The translations under genes and the position numbers were made by a program. A stretch of 10,937 bases of DNA from Oscillospiraceae bacterium (GTDB lineage: Bacteria; Bacillota; Clostridia; Oscillospirales; Acutalibacteraceae): assembly GCA_902761265.1 (NCBI GenBank), contig CACWJV010000049.1:1-10937 (forward strand), in the 5' to 3' direction. The notes beneath the pieces were generated by a model that did not search any database, was not told the DNA's origin, and saw only the letters and a list, made by a program, of their open reading frames with translations. Position 1 is the first letter of the stretch. Each line of letters starts with the position of its first letter. Below, in pieces: positions 1 to 8,300 of this stretch.

Positions 1-294
1 GCTGCCCACATCGGCGTCGGCGCCCTGGACGTTATTCAGCTCCGTGCCGTCGCCCACTTTGACGTTGTGCAGCACGGTATTCGGGCCGATGATGCAGCCG
101 TCGCCGATCACGGTGTCGCCGGTGAGGATACAGCCGGAAAGGATGACGCTGCCTTTGCCGGTTTTGACCGACGGCGCGATACACACGTCACAAGGAAAGG
201 GAATACAAACGCCGGCTTCCCTGCGCGCCGCAATTTCTGCGGTGCGTTCGTCGGCGGAAAAAGACTGTAAAAATGCTATCGTGTTCGGATGCAT
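1..294 (-). CDS. GlmU C-terminal-like left-handed beta-helix acetyltransferase (partial)
   Basis: The minus strand reads openly from an ATG at 294 to the window edge: 98 codons, 3' end missing. The protein starts MHPNTIAFLQSF. From about residue 46 it shows the hexapeptide periodicity of a left-handed beta-helix (VKTGKGSVILSG, GDTVIGDGCIIGPNTVLHNVKVGDG). This resembles the linker plus first coils of the GlmU acetyltransferase half (GNTVIGEDCVIGPNS-type repeats). The whole N-terminal uridylyltransferase domain of GlmU is absent, so it is a stand-alone sugar-nucleotide or amino-sugar acetyltransferase-type protein. A ribosome binding site GGAGGTG (complement of 301-307) precedes the start by 6 bases. 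GlmU-type enzymes acetylate glucosamine-1-phosphate for UDP-GlcNAc synthesis, but the acceptor here cannot be told from the part visible. The beta-helix fold is confident; the exact substrate is not. Confidence 0.8.
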   Translation of the reverse strand, partial: MHPNTIAFLQSFSADERTAEIAARREAGVCIPFPCDVCIAPSVKTGKGSVILSGCILTGDTVIGDGCIIGPNTVLHNVKVGDGTELNNVQGADADVGS

Positions 295-323
295 AGAGAA
301 CACCTCCGTTTTTTTTCTGCACT

Positions 324-352
324 ATTATGCCAAGAAACGCCCGAAGATGCAA
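324..352 (-). promoter_or_regulatory. Predicted promoter of the acetyltransferase gene
   Basis: On the minus strand, CATAAT (complement of 324-329) is a 5/6 match to the -10 box and is preceded by an extended TGG. TTGCAT (complement of 347-352) sits 17 bases upstream as a weak -35. Transcription would start near 317, leaving a short leader containing the GGAGGTG site. This is a visual match only. Confidence 0.5.
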
Positions 353-401
353 GCAGTTTCAAAAAATAAACGGAAAAACCCATTTATTTTTTTCAAAACC
401 G

Positions 402-430
402 TGGATAAATCTATTGTTTTATGCTATAAT
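402..430 (+). promoter_or_regulatory. Predicted sigma-A promoter of rlmB
   Basis: A perfect TATAAT at 425-430 is preceded by the extended motif TGC (422-424). TGGATA at 402-407 (4/6 match to TTGACA) lies 17 bases upstream. Transcription would start near 437, giving a leader of about 63 bases before the rlmB ATG at 500. The surrounding 361-450 stretch is strongly AT-rich against the GC-rich genes, as expected for a divergent promoter region. I see no other gene in 295-499. Confidence 0.7.
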
Positions 431-499
431 CATTCTAATTATACGAATCTTTACAGGTCCGCGGCATCTGCGGCGGCCAAACGAAAACCGGGAGGCACC

Positions 500-1276
500 A
501 TGACAGAGCAACAAAACGAAAGAGACAGCGAGCTGATCATCGGCCGCAACGCCGTGATCGAAGCGCTCAAAAGCGGGCGCGAGATCAACACGCTGCTTGT
601 GGCAAAAGGCGAACGGGGCGGTTCGATCGGCAGAATTTTGAACGACTGCCGCGACCGGAAGATCGTGATCAAGGAAGTCGACAGGCGCAAGCTCGATTTT
701 TTGTGCGGGCAGGGCAACCATCAGGGCGTTGCCGTCTATGCTGCGGCGCACGCCTATGCCGAGATCGACGATATGTTTGCCCTCGCCGCAGAAAGAGGAG
801 AGGATCCGTTTTTGATTTTGTGCGACGAACTCGAGGATCCGCACAACCTCGGCGCGATTATCCGCACCGCGGAGGCGGCCGGCGCTCACGGTGTGATTAT
901 CCCGAAGCGAAGGAACGTCGCGTTGACCTGGGCTGTGGCAAAAAGCGCGGCCGGTGCGCTGGAATATATGCCGGTGGCACGGGTCGGCAATCTCGCCGCC
1001 ACGATCGAAGAACTCAAAAAGCGCGGACTGTGGGTTTACAGTGCCGACATGGACGGCACACCCTGGCACGACGTTTCGTTTTCCGGCGGCGTTGCGCTGG
1101 TGGTCGGCGCGGAGGGCAGCGGCGTCAGCCGGTTGGTACGCGACAAAAGCGATTTTATCGTCTCGCTGCCGATGAAGGGAAAAATCAATTCGCTCAACGC
1201 TTCCGTTGCGGCGGGTATTTTGATGTATGAAGTGTCGCGTCAGCGCACACAGCAAACCGGGAAGGGGAAAGCATAA
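500..1276 (+). CDS. rlmB: 23S rRNA (guanosine-2251-2'-O)-methyltransferase RlmB, SPOUT/TrmH family
   Basis: 258 residues, the usual size of RlmB, which methylates the ribose of G2251 in the peptidyl-transferase P loop of 23S rRNA using SAM. An N-terminal substrate-binding domain (about 10-85, with IIGRNAVIEAL and a GNHQGVAV segment) is followed by the knotted SpoU methylase domain. SPOUT motif 1 is PHNLGAIIRTAEAAG (114-128, N116 and R122), motif 2 is VVGAEGSGVS (201-210, E205), and motif 3 is SLPMKGKINSLNASVAAGI (223-240, including N233 and S235). The frame stays open upstream to 44. The ATG at 500 is chosen because it follows GGAGG (491-495) and a perfect -10 box, and because the upstream frame overlaps the divergent gene and an AT-rich intergenic region. 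The stop overlaps the next start as TAATG, indicating translational coupling. Confidence 0.95.
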   Translation: MTEQQNERDSELIIGRNAVIEALKSGREINTLLVAKGERGGSIGRILNDCRDRKIVIKEVDRRKLDFLCGQGNHQGVAVYAAAHAYAEIDDMFALAAERGEDPFLILCDELEDPHNLGAIIRTAEAAGAHGVIIPKRRNVALTWAVAKSAAGALEYMPVARVGNLAATIEELKKRGLWVYSADMDGTPWHDVSFSGGVALVVGAEGSGVSRLVRDKSDFIVSLPMKGKINSLNASVAAGILMYEVSRQRTQQTGKGKA

Positions 1277-3759
1277 TGGCAGAAGAACATAAGGAACACG
1301 AGCTGTTCAGCGAAGATTTTGAAGAAAAGGCGCGCGCGCTGCTTGCGGATACCGAGTTTTCCAAAGAGCCGGCGGACGCCGAACAAGCCGCAGAGCCGGA
1401 GAGTCTGGACGATATCAACGCGCTGCTGCTGTCGGTGGGGCTGTCGCCGATCGACAGTTCGCCGCAGCCGGAGCCGGAAGTATCGGTTGAAACAAAACCG
1501 GATGCGGAGCCGGAACCGGCCGTACCGGAAACGCCGCAGCCGCCTTCGCCCGAAGCGACGGCCGAACCTGCGGCGGAGACACTCGAAAAAACGCGTCATT
1601 TCGACGCGCTCAAAGATGTGCCGGCGGACACGCAGGTGAGCCAAAAAACGCGCCACTTCACTGTGCCGCACACAAAATCCGCGCCGAAAAAGAGACCGGA
1701 AAAAGACAACGGTCAGATTTTGCTCGACGGCTACAACGAAGAGGAGGCGCCGCGCCGCGTAAACGAAGCGGAGGTGGAGGCCCAGTTGCAGCAAAGCCGC
1801 AAGAGTCTGGTCGAAAACTTCCGTGTGCTGTCCGGCGACCGCGCGGACAACGCGATTTTGGAAAAAGAGCCCGGCGGCGAAGGCGCCAACAGCGTCTTTG
1901 ATTCTTTGGAAGTGCCGCAGGGGGAACCGCTGTTTGACGCGGTGGAAAAGGCGGACCGCAAAACGATCCAGTCGCTCAAAAAGCTCGGCGCACGTGCGGT
2001 GCAGACCGTGCATCAGATCGCCAAAGCCGACCGCAAAACCGTGCAGCAGATGGACGCGAAGGTCACCAAAGAAACGCTTGCGCAAACCCGCGCACGCACC
2101 AAAAAGATGACGGTCGTGCTCGGCGCGCTGTTTGCCGTTTCGCTGCTGTTGAATCTCTTTTCCGCGTTCTATACGCCCGGCGGCGCACTTGAATTTCTGT
2201 TTGGCCACGGCGCGAGACTGTATACCTTTTTGCATCTGCTGCTGTTTGCCGGCGGCGTCGGCGTTGCGCAGCGCGAAGTGCGCGCGGGGATGCAGGATCT
2301 GTTGCAAAAGAAATGGAGCTTCCACGCGACGGTGTTTGTGCTGGATAGCTGTGTGCTGCTGCACACGCTGATTATGCTCGCGTTCGGTATGGACGAAGTG
2401 AGCGGTTTTGTCAACTTCTCGCTGTGCGCGCTGTTTTTGTCGCTTGTGGAATACGCGGGCAGGCTGGTGCGGCTGCAAACCGTGCAGGGCGACCTTGCCG
2501 TGATGATGCGCGCCGGTCAGTTGCAGGGTCTGTGCCCGGTGGAGGACGCCGGTGACGCGGCGCTGCTCGGACGCGGGCTGACCGAAAAGCCGCACCCGAT
2601 GATTATGGTCTCGGCCGATATGCCGACGATCCCCGATTACGACCGGCTGGCCATGGAGTCGGACGCGCATGAAAAGCTGTATTTCTTCGGTATGGCGGCT
2701 TCGCTTTTGGTTGCGTTTGTGTTTGCGCTGGTACGTGCCATTACCCAGAAAAACGCGTTGCTGTTCTTCTCTGCGTTTTTGAGCTGCGCGTTTTTGTGCG
2801 CGCCGGTGATGCGCGGTGCGATCAGCGTGCTGTTGAAAACCAAAAACGACGCCACGCTCGGCAAGGAGGGTCTTGTCGTTTCCGGCGCAGGCGCTGCCTC
2901 GCAGCTCGGCAAAGCCGACGCCGTGGTGGTGGACGCCGCCGATTTGTTCACCGTGTCCGTCTCCCGCTTTAAACCCGTGCCCGGCGGCCGGATGCAGCGC
3001 GCGGACGCAGCGGTCTATGCCGCGGCAGCGCTGAAAGACACCCACAGCCTTTTGGCTGACGCGTTCTCCGATTTCCTGCTGCAATCCGGCATCGAAGCGC
3101 CGCAGGCGGAGGAGCTGCAATATGAAGACAAGCTCGGCTATTCCTGCTGGATCGCCGGCCGCCGCGTGCTGATCGGTACACGCGACATGCTGGTACAGCA
3201 TTCGATCTCCGCGCCGTCCGCGGCGGAGGAGGCCGCCTATGCCGGCAAAGACAATGTGCTGTACGTCGCTGTGGAGGGTATTGTGGCCGCCACATTCCTG
3301 GTGCGCTATCAGGTGCGGCCCGAGGTGCGCCGTGCCGTGCGCGCGTTCAACAAATCCGGCGTAGTGCTGATGCTGACCAGCGGCGACCCGACGCTGAGCG
3401 AAACGCTCGTCGCCAAAAAGCTGGCGCTCGATGTTGCGGCAATCAAGATTGCTGACCAAAAGGGCGCCAAAGCCGCGCAAAACTGGCGGGGCAGCGAAGC
3501 GAAGCAGCCGCTCGGACTGGTCTGTGCCAAGGGCCGTCAGGGCATTTTGCCGCTGATTCGTGCGTCGCTCGCGCTGTTTGAGGGCGAAAAGCTCGCCGGT
3601 ATTGTGCATATCGCGTCGCTGGCTTTTTGCTTCCTGCTGCTTTTGCTGTGCGTCGTGTTCAAGATCTCCGGCTTCTTTTTGCCGCCGACGATCGTTTTTC
3701 TGCATCTGCTGTGGAGCCTCGCGGCGTACTATGTCGGTACCACGCGGCTTTCGAAATAA
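1276..3759 (+). CDS. Degenerate (pseudo) P-type ATPase-like membrane protein with long disordered N-terminus
   Basis: 827 residues. Residues 1-275 are hydrophilic, acidic and proline-rich, with two short internal repeats: KTRHF at 105-109 and 124-128, and KADRKT at 225-230 and 250-255. Hydrophobic segments follow at about 279-299, 314-333, 350-372, 378-398, 469-490, 494-516, 774-796 and 803-822, the eight-helix plan of P1B-type pumps. Between helices 6 and 7 the order of P-type ATPase cytosolic blocks is kept: KADAVVVDAADLFT (D553, where pumps have DKTGTLT), LKDTHSLLADAF (H590, compare SEHPL), GRRVLIGT (628-635), VRPEVRRAVRAF, then LMLTSGDP (698-705, compare MLTGDN). The DKTGT lysine and threonine, TGES in the shortened actuator loop, the CPC metal motif (here CAP) and the GDGxND hinge are all missing, so transport by phosphoenzyme chemistry is unlikely. 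Function unknown; a scaffold, sensor or regulatory partner is possible. The start overlaps the rlmB stop, with AAGGGG at 1262-1267. Confidence 0.85.
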   Translation: MAEEHKEHELFSEDFEEKARALLADTEFSKEPADAEQAAEPESLDDINALLLSVGLSPIDSSPQPEPEVSVETKPDAEPEPAVPETPQPPSPEATAEPAAETLEKTRHFDALKDVPADTQVSQKTRHFTVPHTKSAPKKRPEKDNGQILLDGYNEEEAPRRVNEAEVEAQLQQSRKSLVENFRVLSGDRADNAILEKEPGGEGANSVFDSLEVPQGEPLFDAVEKADRKTIQSLKKLGARAVQTVHQIAKADRKTVQQMDAKVTKETLAQTRARTKKMTVVLGALFAVSLLLNLFSAFYTPGGALEFLFGHGARLYTFLHLLLFAGGVGVAQREVRAGMQDLLQKKWSFHATVFVLDSCVLLHTLIMLAFGMDEVSGFVNFSLCALFLSLVEYAGRLVRLQTVQGDLAVMMRAGQLQGLCPVEDAGDAALLGRGLTEKPHPMIMVSADMPTIPDYDRLAMESDAHEKLYFFGMAASLLVAFVFALVRAITQKNALLFFSAFLSCAFLCAPVMRGAISVLLKTKNDATLGKEGLVVSGAGAASQLGKADAVVVDAADLFTVSVSRFKPVPGGRMQRADAAVYAAAALKDTHSLLADAFSDFLLQSGIEAPQAEELQYEDKLGYSCWIAGRRVLIGTRDMLVQHSISAPSAAEEAAYAGKDNVLYVAVEGIVAATFLVRYQVRPEVRRAVRAFNKSGVVLMLTSGDPTLSETLVAKKLALDVAAIKIADQKGAKAAQNWRGSEAKQPLGLVCAKGRQGILPLIRASLALFEGEKLAGIVHIASLAFCFLLLLLCVVFKISGFFLPPTIVFLHLLWSLAAYYVGTTRLSK

Positions 3760-3788
3760 CTCAATTTAACTGAAGGTGAAGCTATCTT

Positions 3789-4490
3789 ATGGAACAACTC
3801 ATTACGGTGGAGAATTTGCATAAGTCCTACGGCAGCAAGACCGTGCTGGACGAAGTCTCCTTTACCGCCCAGCCGGGACAGATTATCGGTTTGCTCGGAC
3901 CGAATGGCTGCGGCAAAACAACGCTGATTAAAATCCTGACCGGGCTGATCAAGGATCACACCGGCACGGTGCGGATCAACAACGAAGAACCGGGCGCCTA
4001 CAGCAAAAGCATTGTGGCGTATCTGCCGGAAAAAACCTATCTGCCCGACTGGATGCGTCCGGTCGACGCCATCAACTACTTTGCCGATTTCTACAAGGAT
4101 TTCGACAAGGACAAGGCCATCGCCATGGTCGCGCGCTTCGGCCTTGATATGAAGCAGCGCGTCAAGACCATGTCCAAGGGCCAGCAGGAAAAGCTGCGGC
4201 TGCTGCTGGTGATTTGCCGCAACGCCCAGTTGTTTATTTTGGACGAACCGCTCGGCGGCGTCGATCCGGCGGCGCGGGCAAAGATCCTTGATCTGATTTT
4301 GGAAAACCGCGCCGCGTCGTCCACGGTGCTGATCTCGACCCATCTGATCAGCGATGTGGAATACATTTTCGACCGCGTGCTGATGATTAACGAGGGACAC
4401 CTCATCGTCAACAAACACGTCAACGAGCTGCGCGAAAGCGGCAAGAGCGTGGAAGAAGTGTTCAAGGAGGTGTTCAGCTATGCTTGGTAA
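3789..4490 (+). CDS. ABC transporter ATP-binding protein (ABC-2 exporter type, BcrA/YtrB-like)
   Basis: 233 residues, a single nucleotide-binding domain. Walker A is GPNGCGKTT (37-45). The Q-loop position reads AYLPEKTYLP, with Glu in place of Gln, which I recall as common in this exporter subgroup. The signature is a variant MSKGQQEKLRL (128-138) in place of LSGGQ. Walker B is LFILDEP (148-154) with E153 as the catalytic base, followed by the D-loop GGVDP, and the switch histidine is H185 in ISTHL. It energises the permease encoded immediately downstream, whose start lies inside the end of this gene (11-base overlap); the permease ribosome binding site AAGGAGG is at 4464-4470 within this coding sequence. 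The start at 3789 follows GAAGGTGA (3772-3779), 29 bases after the preceding gene. The exported substrate is unknown. Peptide, lantibiotic or cell-envelope stress export is typical of the group, but nothing here decides it. Confidence 0.92.
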   Translation: MEQLITVENLHKSYGSKTVLDEVSFTAQPGQIIGLLGPNGCGKTTLIKILTGLIKDHTGTVRINNEEPGAYSKSIVAYLPEKTYLPDWMRPVDAINYFADFYKDFDKDKAIAMVARFGLDMKQRVKTMSKGQQEKLRLLLVICRNAQLFILDEPLGGVDPAARAKILDLILENRAASSTVLISTHLISDVEYIFDRVLMINEGHLIVNKHVNELRESGKSVEEVFKEVFSYAW

Positions 4491-5298
4491 GCTGCTAAAG
4501 CATGAATTCAAACAGTCGGCGCGCTCGGTTATGCTGATCTACGCCTCGGCGGCCGCCGTGATTTTGTTCGTTTTCTTCGGCATGCTCACAAAGATCACCT
4601 GGATCGGCATCGTCGGCTCCATCGTGCTGTATATCGTGGCGCTGGTCGGCATCGTGATGACGCTGGTGTCCGTAATCAAAAACTTTTACGATACCCTTTA
4701 TTCCAACCAGGGCTACCTGAGCTTTACGCTGCCGGTCAAATGCTCCAATCTGCTTTTGAGCAAGGTGCTCGTGTCGATGGTTTGGATCATCCTGTCGTTT
4801 GTGCTGGCGGGTCTTTGCTTCCTTGTGATCGGCATGAACGCCAGAGCTGCGGCGGAAGGCTCGATGGAGGGCATCTGGGACGTTTTGGAAATGACCGGTC
4901 TCAAAGAGATGCTGCCCTCGGGCGCAACGCTGGTCAAGCTGCTCATTTTGCTGGTTGTGCTGGTGCTGCTCACAGTGCTCACCTTCATCGGCTTTGTCTA
5001 TTTCGCCGTCACGCTGGCGAATACCCGTCTGCTGCAAAAGCACCCGAAGCTGTTCGGCTTTTTGATCTTCTTTGCGACCTACGGCGTGTCCAACGCGATC
5101 GCCACCAAGCTGACCTATTCGCTGCCGCTGTCGCTGGAAATATCCACCGAAACCGTCAAGCTGGCCTTTGTGGCGATGGATCAAAGCGAAGGCATGCTGT
5201 CCTACGGCCTGGGCGGCACAATCTTTTTGGCGCTGGTCGCCTTCGGTCTGCTGCTGCTGACCGGCTGGATTATGGAGCATAAAGTCAATATCAAATAA
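4480..5298 (+). CDS. ABC-2 type transporter permease
   Basis: 272 residues with about six membrane helices (near 17-37, 42-64, 96-118, 150-178, 190-207, 242-263) and a short cytosolic N-terminus MLGKLLKHEFKQSAR. This LLKHEFK-type opening and the segment NQGYLSFTLPVK (76-87) are typical of Firmicutes ABC-2 family permeases that pair with BcrA/YtrB-like ATPases; I recall a related G-Y-L-T-F-T-L-P consensus in that group. The start ATG lies 11 bases inside the ATPase gene and follows a strong AAGGAGG at 4464-4470 with a 9-base spacer, so the two subunits are made in a coupled way. Residues 120-149 form an extracytosolic or cytosolic loop with no domain I recognise. It would form the membrane channel of an exporter. 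No GntR-type regulator, immunity gene or peptide precursor is seen nearby, so the substrate stays open. Confidence 0.88.
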   Translation: MLGKLLKHEFKQSARSVMLIYASAAAVILFVFFGMLTKITWIGIVGSIVLYIVALVGIVMTLVSVIKNFYDTLYSNQGYLSFTLPVKCSNLLLSKVLVSMVWIILSFVLAGLCFLVIGMNARAAAEGSMEGIWDVLEMTGLKEMLPSGATLVKLLILLVVLVLLTVLTFIGFVYFAVTLANTRLLQKHPKLFGFLIFFATYGVSNAIATKLTYSLPLSLEISTETVKLAFVAMDQSEGMLSYGLGGTIFLALVAFGLLLLTGWIMEHKVNIK

Positions 5299-5303
5299 CA
5301 AGC

Positions 5304-5327
5304 GCGGCGGTCCGTCCGGATCGCCGC
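5304..5327 (+). terminator. Strong GC hairpin between the ABC permease gene and lacZ
   Basis: GCGGCGGTCC (5304-5313) pairs with GGATCGCCGC (5318-5327) across a GTCC loop, giving a 10-bp stem with one G-U pair. What follows is CTTATC, not a run of T, so it is not a convincing intrinsic terminator. It could be a weak terminator, a processing or stability element, or a pause site that lowers lacZ transcription relative to the ABC genes. The stem is seen directly; the role is inference. Confidence 0.4.
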
Positions 5328-5350
5328 CTTATCGCAGAAAAGGAGAATCT

Positions 5351-8300
5351 ATGATGACAAGAAAACCCGTCGACGGCCTGCGCGAATGGCAGAGCGATCC
5401 GACCGTGACCGGCGTCAACCGCTTGCCGCAGCGCGCCACGTTTTATCCGTTTGAATCACAGGACGAAGCCAGACGGAACAGCTTTTTGTCCGGCGGACGC
5501 ACGTTGAGCCTTAACGGCACCTGGCAGTTTTTGCTGTGTGATGAGATCGCCGCAAAGCCGCAGCATTTTTATGAGATCGCGGCCGAAACCGACGGCTGGA
5601 GCGAGATCGCCGTGCCATCCTCGTGGCAGATGCAGGGCTTCGGACAGGCGGCCTACTGCAACATCCAGTATCCGTGGGAGGGTGTGGAAAAGCTGCATCC
5701 GCCCTTCGCGCCCACCCAGAGCAACAGCGTCGGCCTCTACCGCAAAACGGTGACGATCGAGGAATCGTTTTTGCTCGACCGGCTGATCCTCACGTTTGAG
5801 GGCGTGGAGTCGTGTTTCTATCTCTACGTCAACGGTGAGCGGGTCGGCTACAGCGAGGGCACGTTCCGCCGCAGCGAGTTTGACGTGACGGATCTTGTGC
5901 ATCCGGGCGAAAACCTGATCGCCGTGGAGGTCTATCGCTGGTGCACCGGGAGCTGGCTGGAGGATCAGGATTTCTTCCGTCTGGCCGGTATCTTCCGCGA
6001 CGTCTATCTGACCGCACGCCCGGCGCAGTATCTGGCGGATATCGCCGTTTCGGCGGAGCCCGACGCACGCTATCGCGACGGCCTTTTGCGCGCGAAGGTC
6101 AGCCTTTCCAGCGACGATATCCCGGCCGAGGTGGAGATGACCGTCTTCGATACCAATGGCGCCACAGTGGCGTTTGATTCCGTGTCGGTACAGCAGGCGG
6201 CCAACGCCGACCTGCGCGCCACGATTCCGTTTGTGCGGCTGTGGTCGGCGGAATCGCCCTATCTTTATACCGTGCTGATCCTGCTGCGCAGCGAAAGCGG
6301 CGAAGTGCTCGAATGCACGAGCGTGCGCACCGGGTTCCGCCGGATCGAGATCAAGGACTCCGTGGTCTATCTCAACGACCGCCGGCTGCTGCTCAAGGGC
6401 GTCAACCGCCACGAGTTTTCCTGCGACACCGGCCGCGCGATCGACCGCGAAACGATGCGCGCCGATCTGATTACGATGAAGCGCAACAATATCAACGCCG
6501 TGCGCACGTCGCATTATCCGAACCACCCCGATTTCTATGCGCTGTGTGACGAATACGGGCTGTATGTGATCGATGAGACCGATCTGGAAACCCACGGCGC
6601 CCGCTTCACTGCGCCGCCGGCGCCGCCGCTGATTCCCGGCAGCGAACCGGAATGGGAAAACGTCGTCATGGACCGGGTGTCCTGCTTGTTCGAACGCGAC
6701 AAAAACCACCCGAGCGTGCTGTTCTGGTCGCTGGGCAACGAGTGCAGCGGGGGAGAAAATTTCAAAAAGATGTATGCCTGGCTCAAAGAAAAAGATCCGT
6801 CGCGCTTTGTGCACTACGAATCCATCTGGGAGGACTTTGAAAACGACAAGGACGTCACCGACGTGTGGTCGATGATGTATGCAAAGCCTTGGGATATTGA
6901 GCGCTTTATGTCGGAGCATCCCGAAAAGCCGTTTATGCTGTGCGAATATTCCCACGCCATGGGCAACTCCTGCGGCGGCAACGACAAATACATGGCGCTG
7001 TTTGATACCCACCCGTCGTTCTTCGGCGCGTTTGTGTGGGATTTCGTCGACCAAGGCGTGCGCCTGACGGCCGAGGACGGTACGCGCTACATCGGCTACG
7101 GCGGCGACAGCGGCGAATGGCCGCACGACGGCAACTTCTGCGGCGACGGTCTGCTGTTTGCCGACCGCACGGAAAGCGCCAAACTTTGGGAAATGAAGCG
7201 GCTGTATCAAAACGTCCGCTTTCGCGCCGTCGACGCCGCGAAGGGCAAAATCGAAATCACAAACGGCTTTTTGTTCACCGATCTTTCCGAATACAATCTC
7301 CACTGGCAGCAAATCTCCGGCAGCCGGGTGCTCGATTCCGGCGACCAGATCGTCTCTGTGCAGCCCGGCGAAAGCAAACAGGTGGATCTGCACCTTGCCG
7401 GCGCACCGGAGGGCGAATGGTATCTCAACGTGTTCTTTGAGCTGAAGGAAACCGTCTCCTGGGCAAAGGCCGGTCATGTGGTCGCCAAAGCGCAGTTTGT
7501 GGTCAACGAGGGCAAATGGAAACGCCGCAGCGTGGAGGGTGAACGTCTATCGGCCCGCACGGAATACGGCACATTGTATCTTGACGGCGGCCGCATGGCG
7601 GCAGCGTTTTCGCGCCGCTCCGGCAAGCTTTACAGTCTCAAAAAGAACGGCGCCGAGCTGCTGCGCGGACCGGTGGAGCCGACCTTCTGGCGTGCGATGA
7701 CCGACAACGACCGCGGCTGCCATCAGGGTGTGCGCTGCGCCGTCTGGCGCGACGCCGGCAAAGACGCCGCGTTTCAGATCGCCGATGTGATCGAAACGGG
7801 CAAGAGCGTCACTGTCAAAACAAAGTTTTGGGTGCATACCCAGCCCGAAAGCACCGGCACGCTCGACTATACCGTCGGCGCCAACGGCATCCGCTTTGAT
7901 TTCAGCTTCACGCCGCACGAAGGTCTGCCCGAACTGCCGCAGATCGCGCTGTGTCTGCCGCTCGTTGACCGCTACCACACGCTGCAGTATCATGGCCGCG
8001 GCCCGCACGAAAACTATATCGACCGCCGCGCGAGCGCCGACGTCGGATTGTACCGCACGGAGATCGACGCGCTGTATACGCCCTATCTCAAACCGCAGGA
8101 GCACGGCGAACGCACCGACGTGCGCCACGCGAAGCTCATCGGCCCCAAGGACGATCTGAGTGTGGAAGCCGCAGACGTGATGGAGCTCAACGTCTGCAAA
8201 TGGAACGAAAAAACGCTGGAGGAAACCGCCCACGGCTATGAGCTGCCGCAGTCTGACACGCTCTATCTCAAAGCCGTGCTGCGTCAGATGGGTATCGGCG

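Noticed and set aside
451..490. Small hairpin CCGC/GCGG in the rlmB leader (460-474)
   Set aside because: Only four pairs, no terminator or riboswitch features, and GC-rich sequence makes such stems common.
44..499. N-terminal extension of RlmB by 152 codons
   Set aside because: It would run antisense through the acetyltransferase start, cross an AT-rich divergent promoter, and give a protein far longer than the family. ATG 500 has a ribosome binding site and promoter.
1240..3705. 821-codon open frame on the minus strand
   Set aside because: Antisense shadow of the pseudo-ATPase gene. It is full of Arg, His and Gln with low-complexity runs, has no recognisable domain, and arises from GC-rich third positions of the plus-strand gene.
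5456..7477. 673-codon minus-strand open frame under lacZ
   Set aside because: The plus-strand frame is an unambiguous GH2 enzyme with catalytic residues; the antisense frame has no domain and skewed composition.
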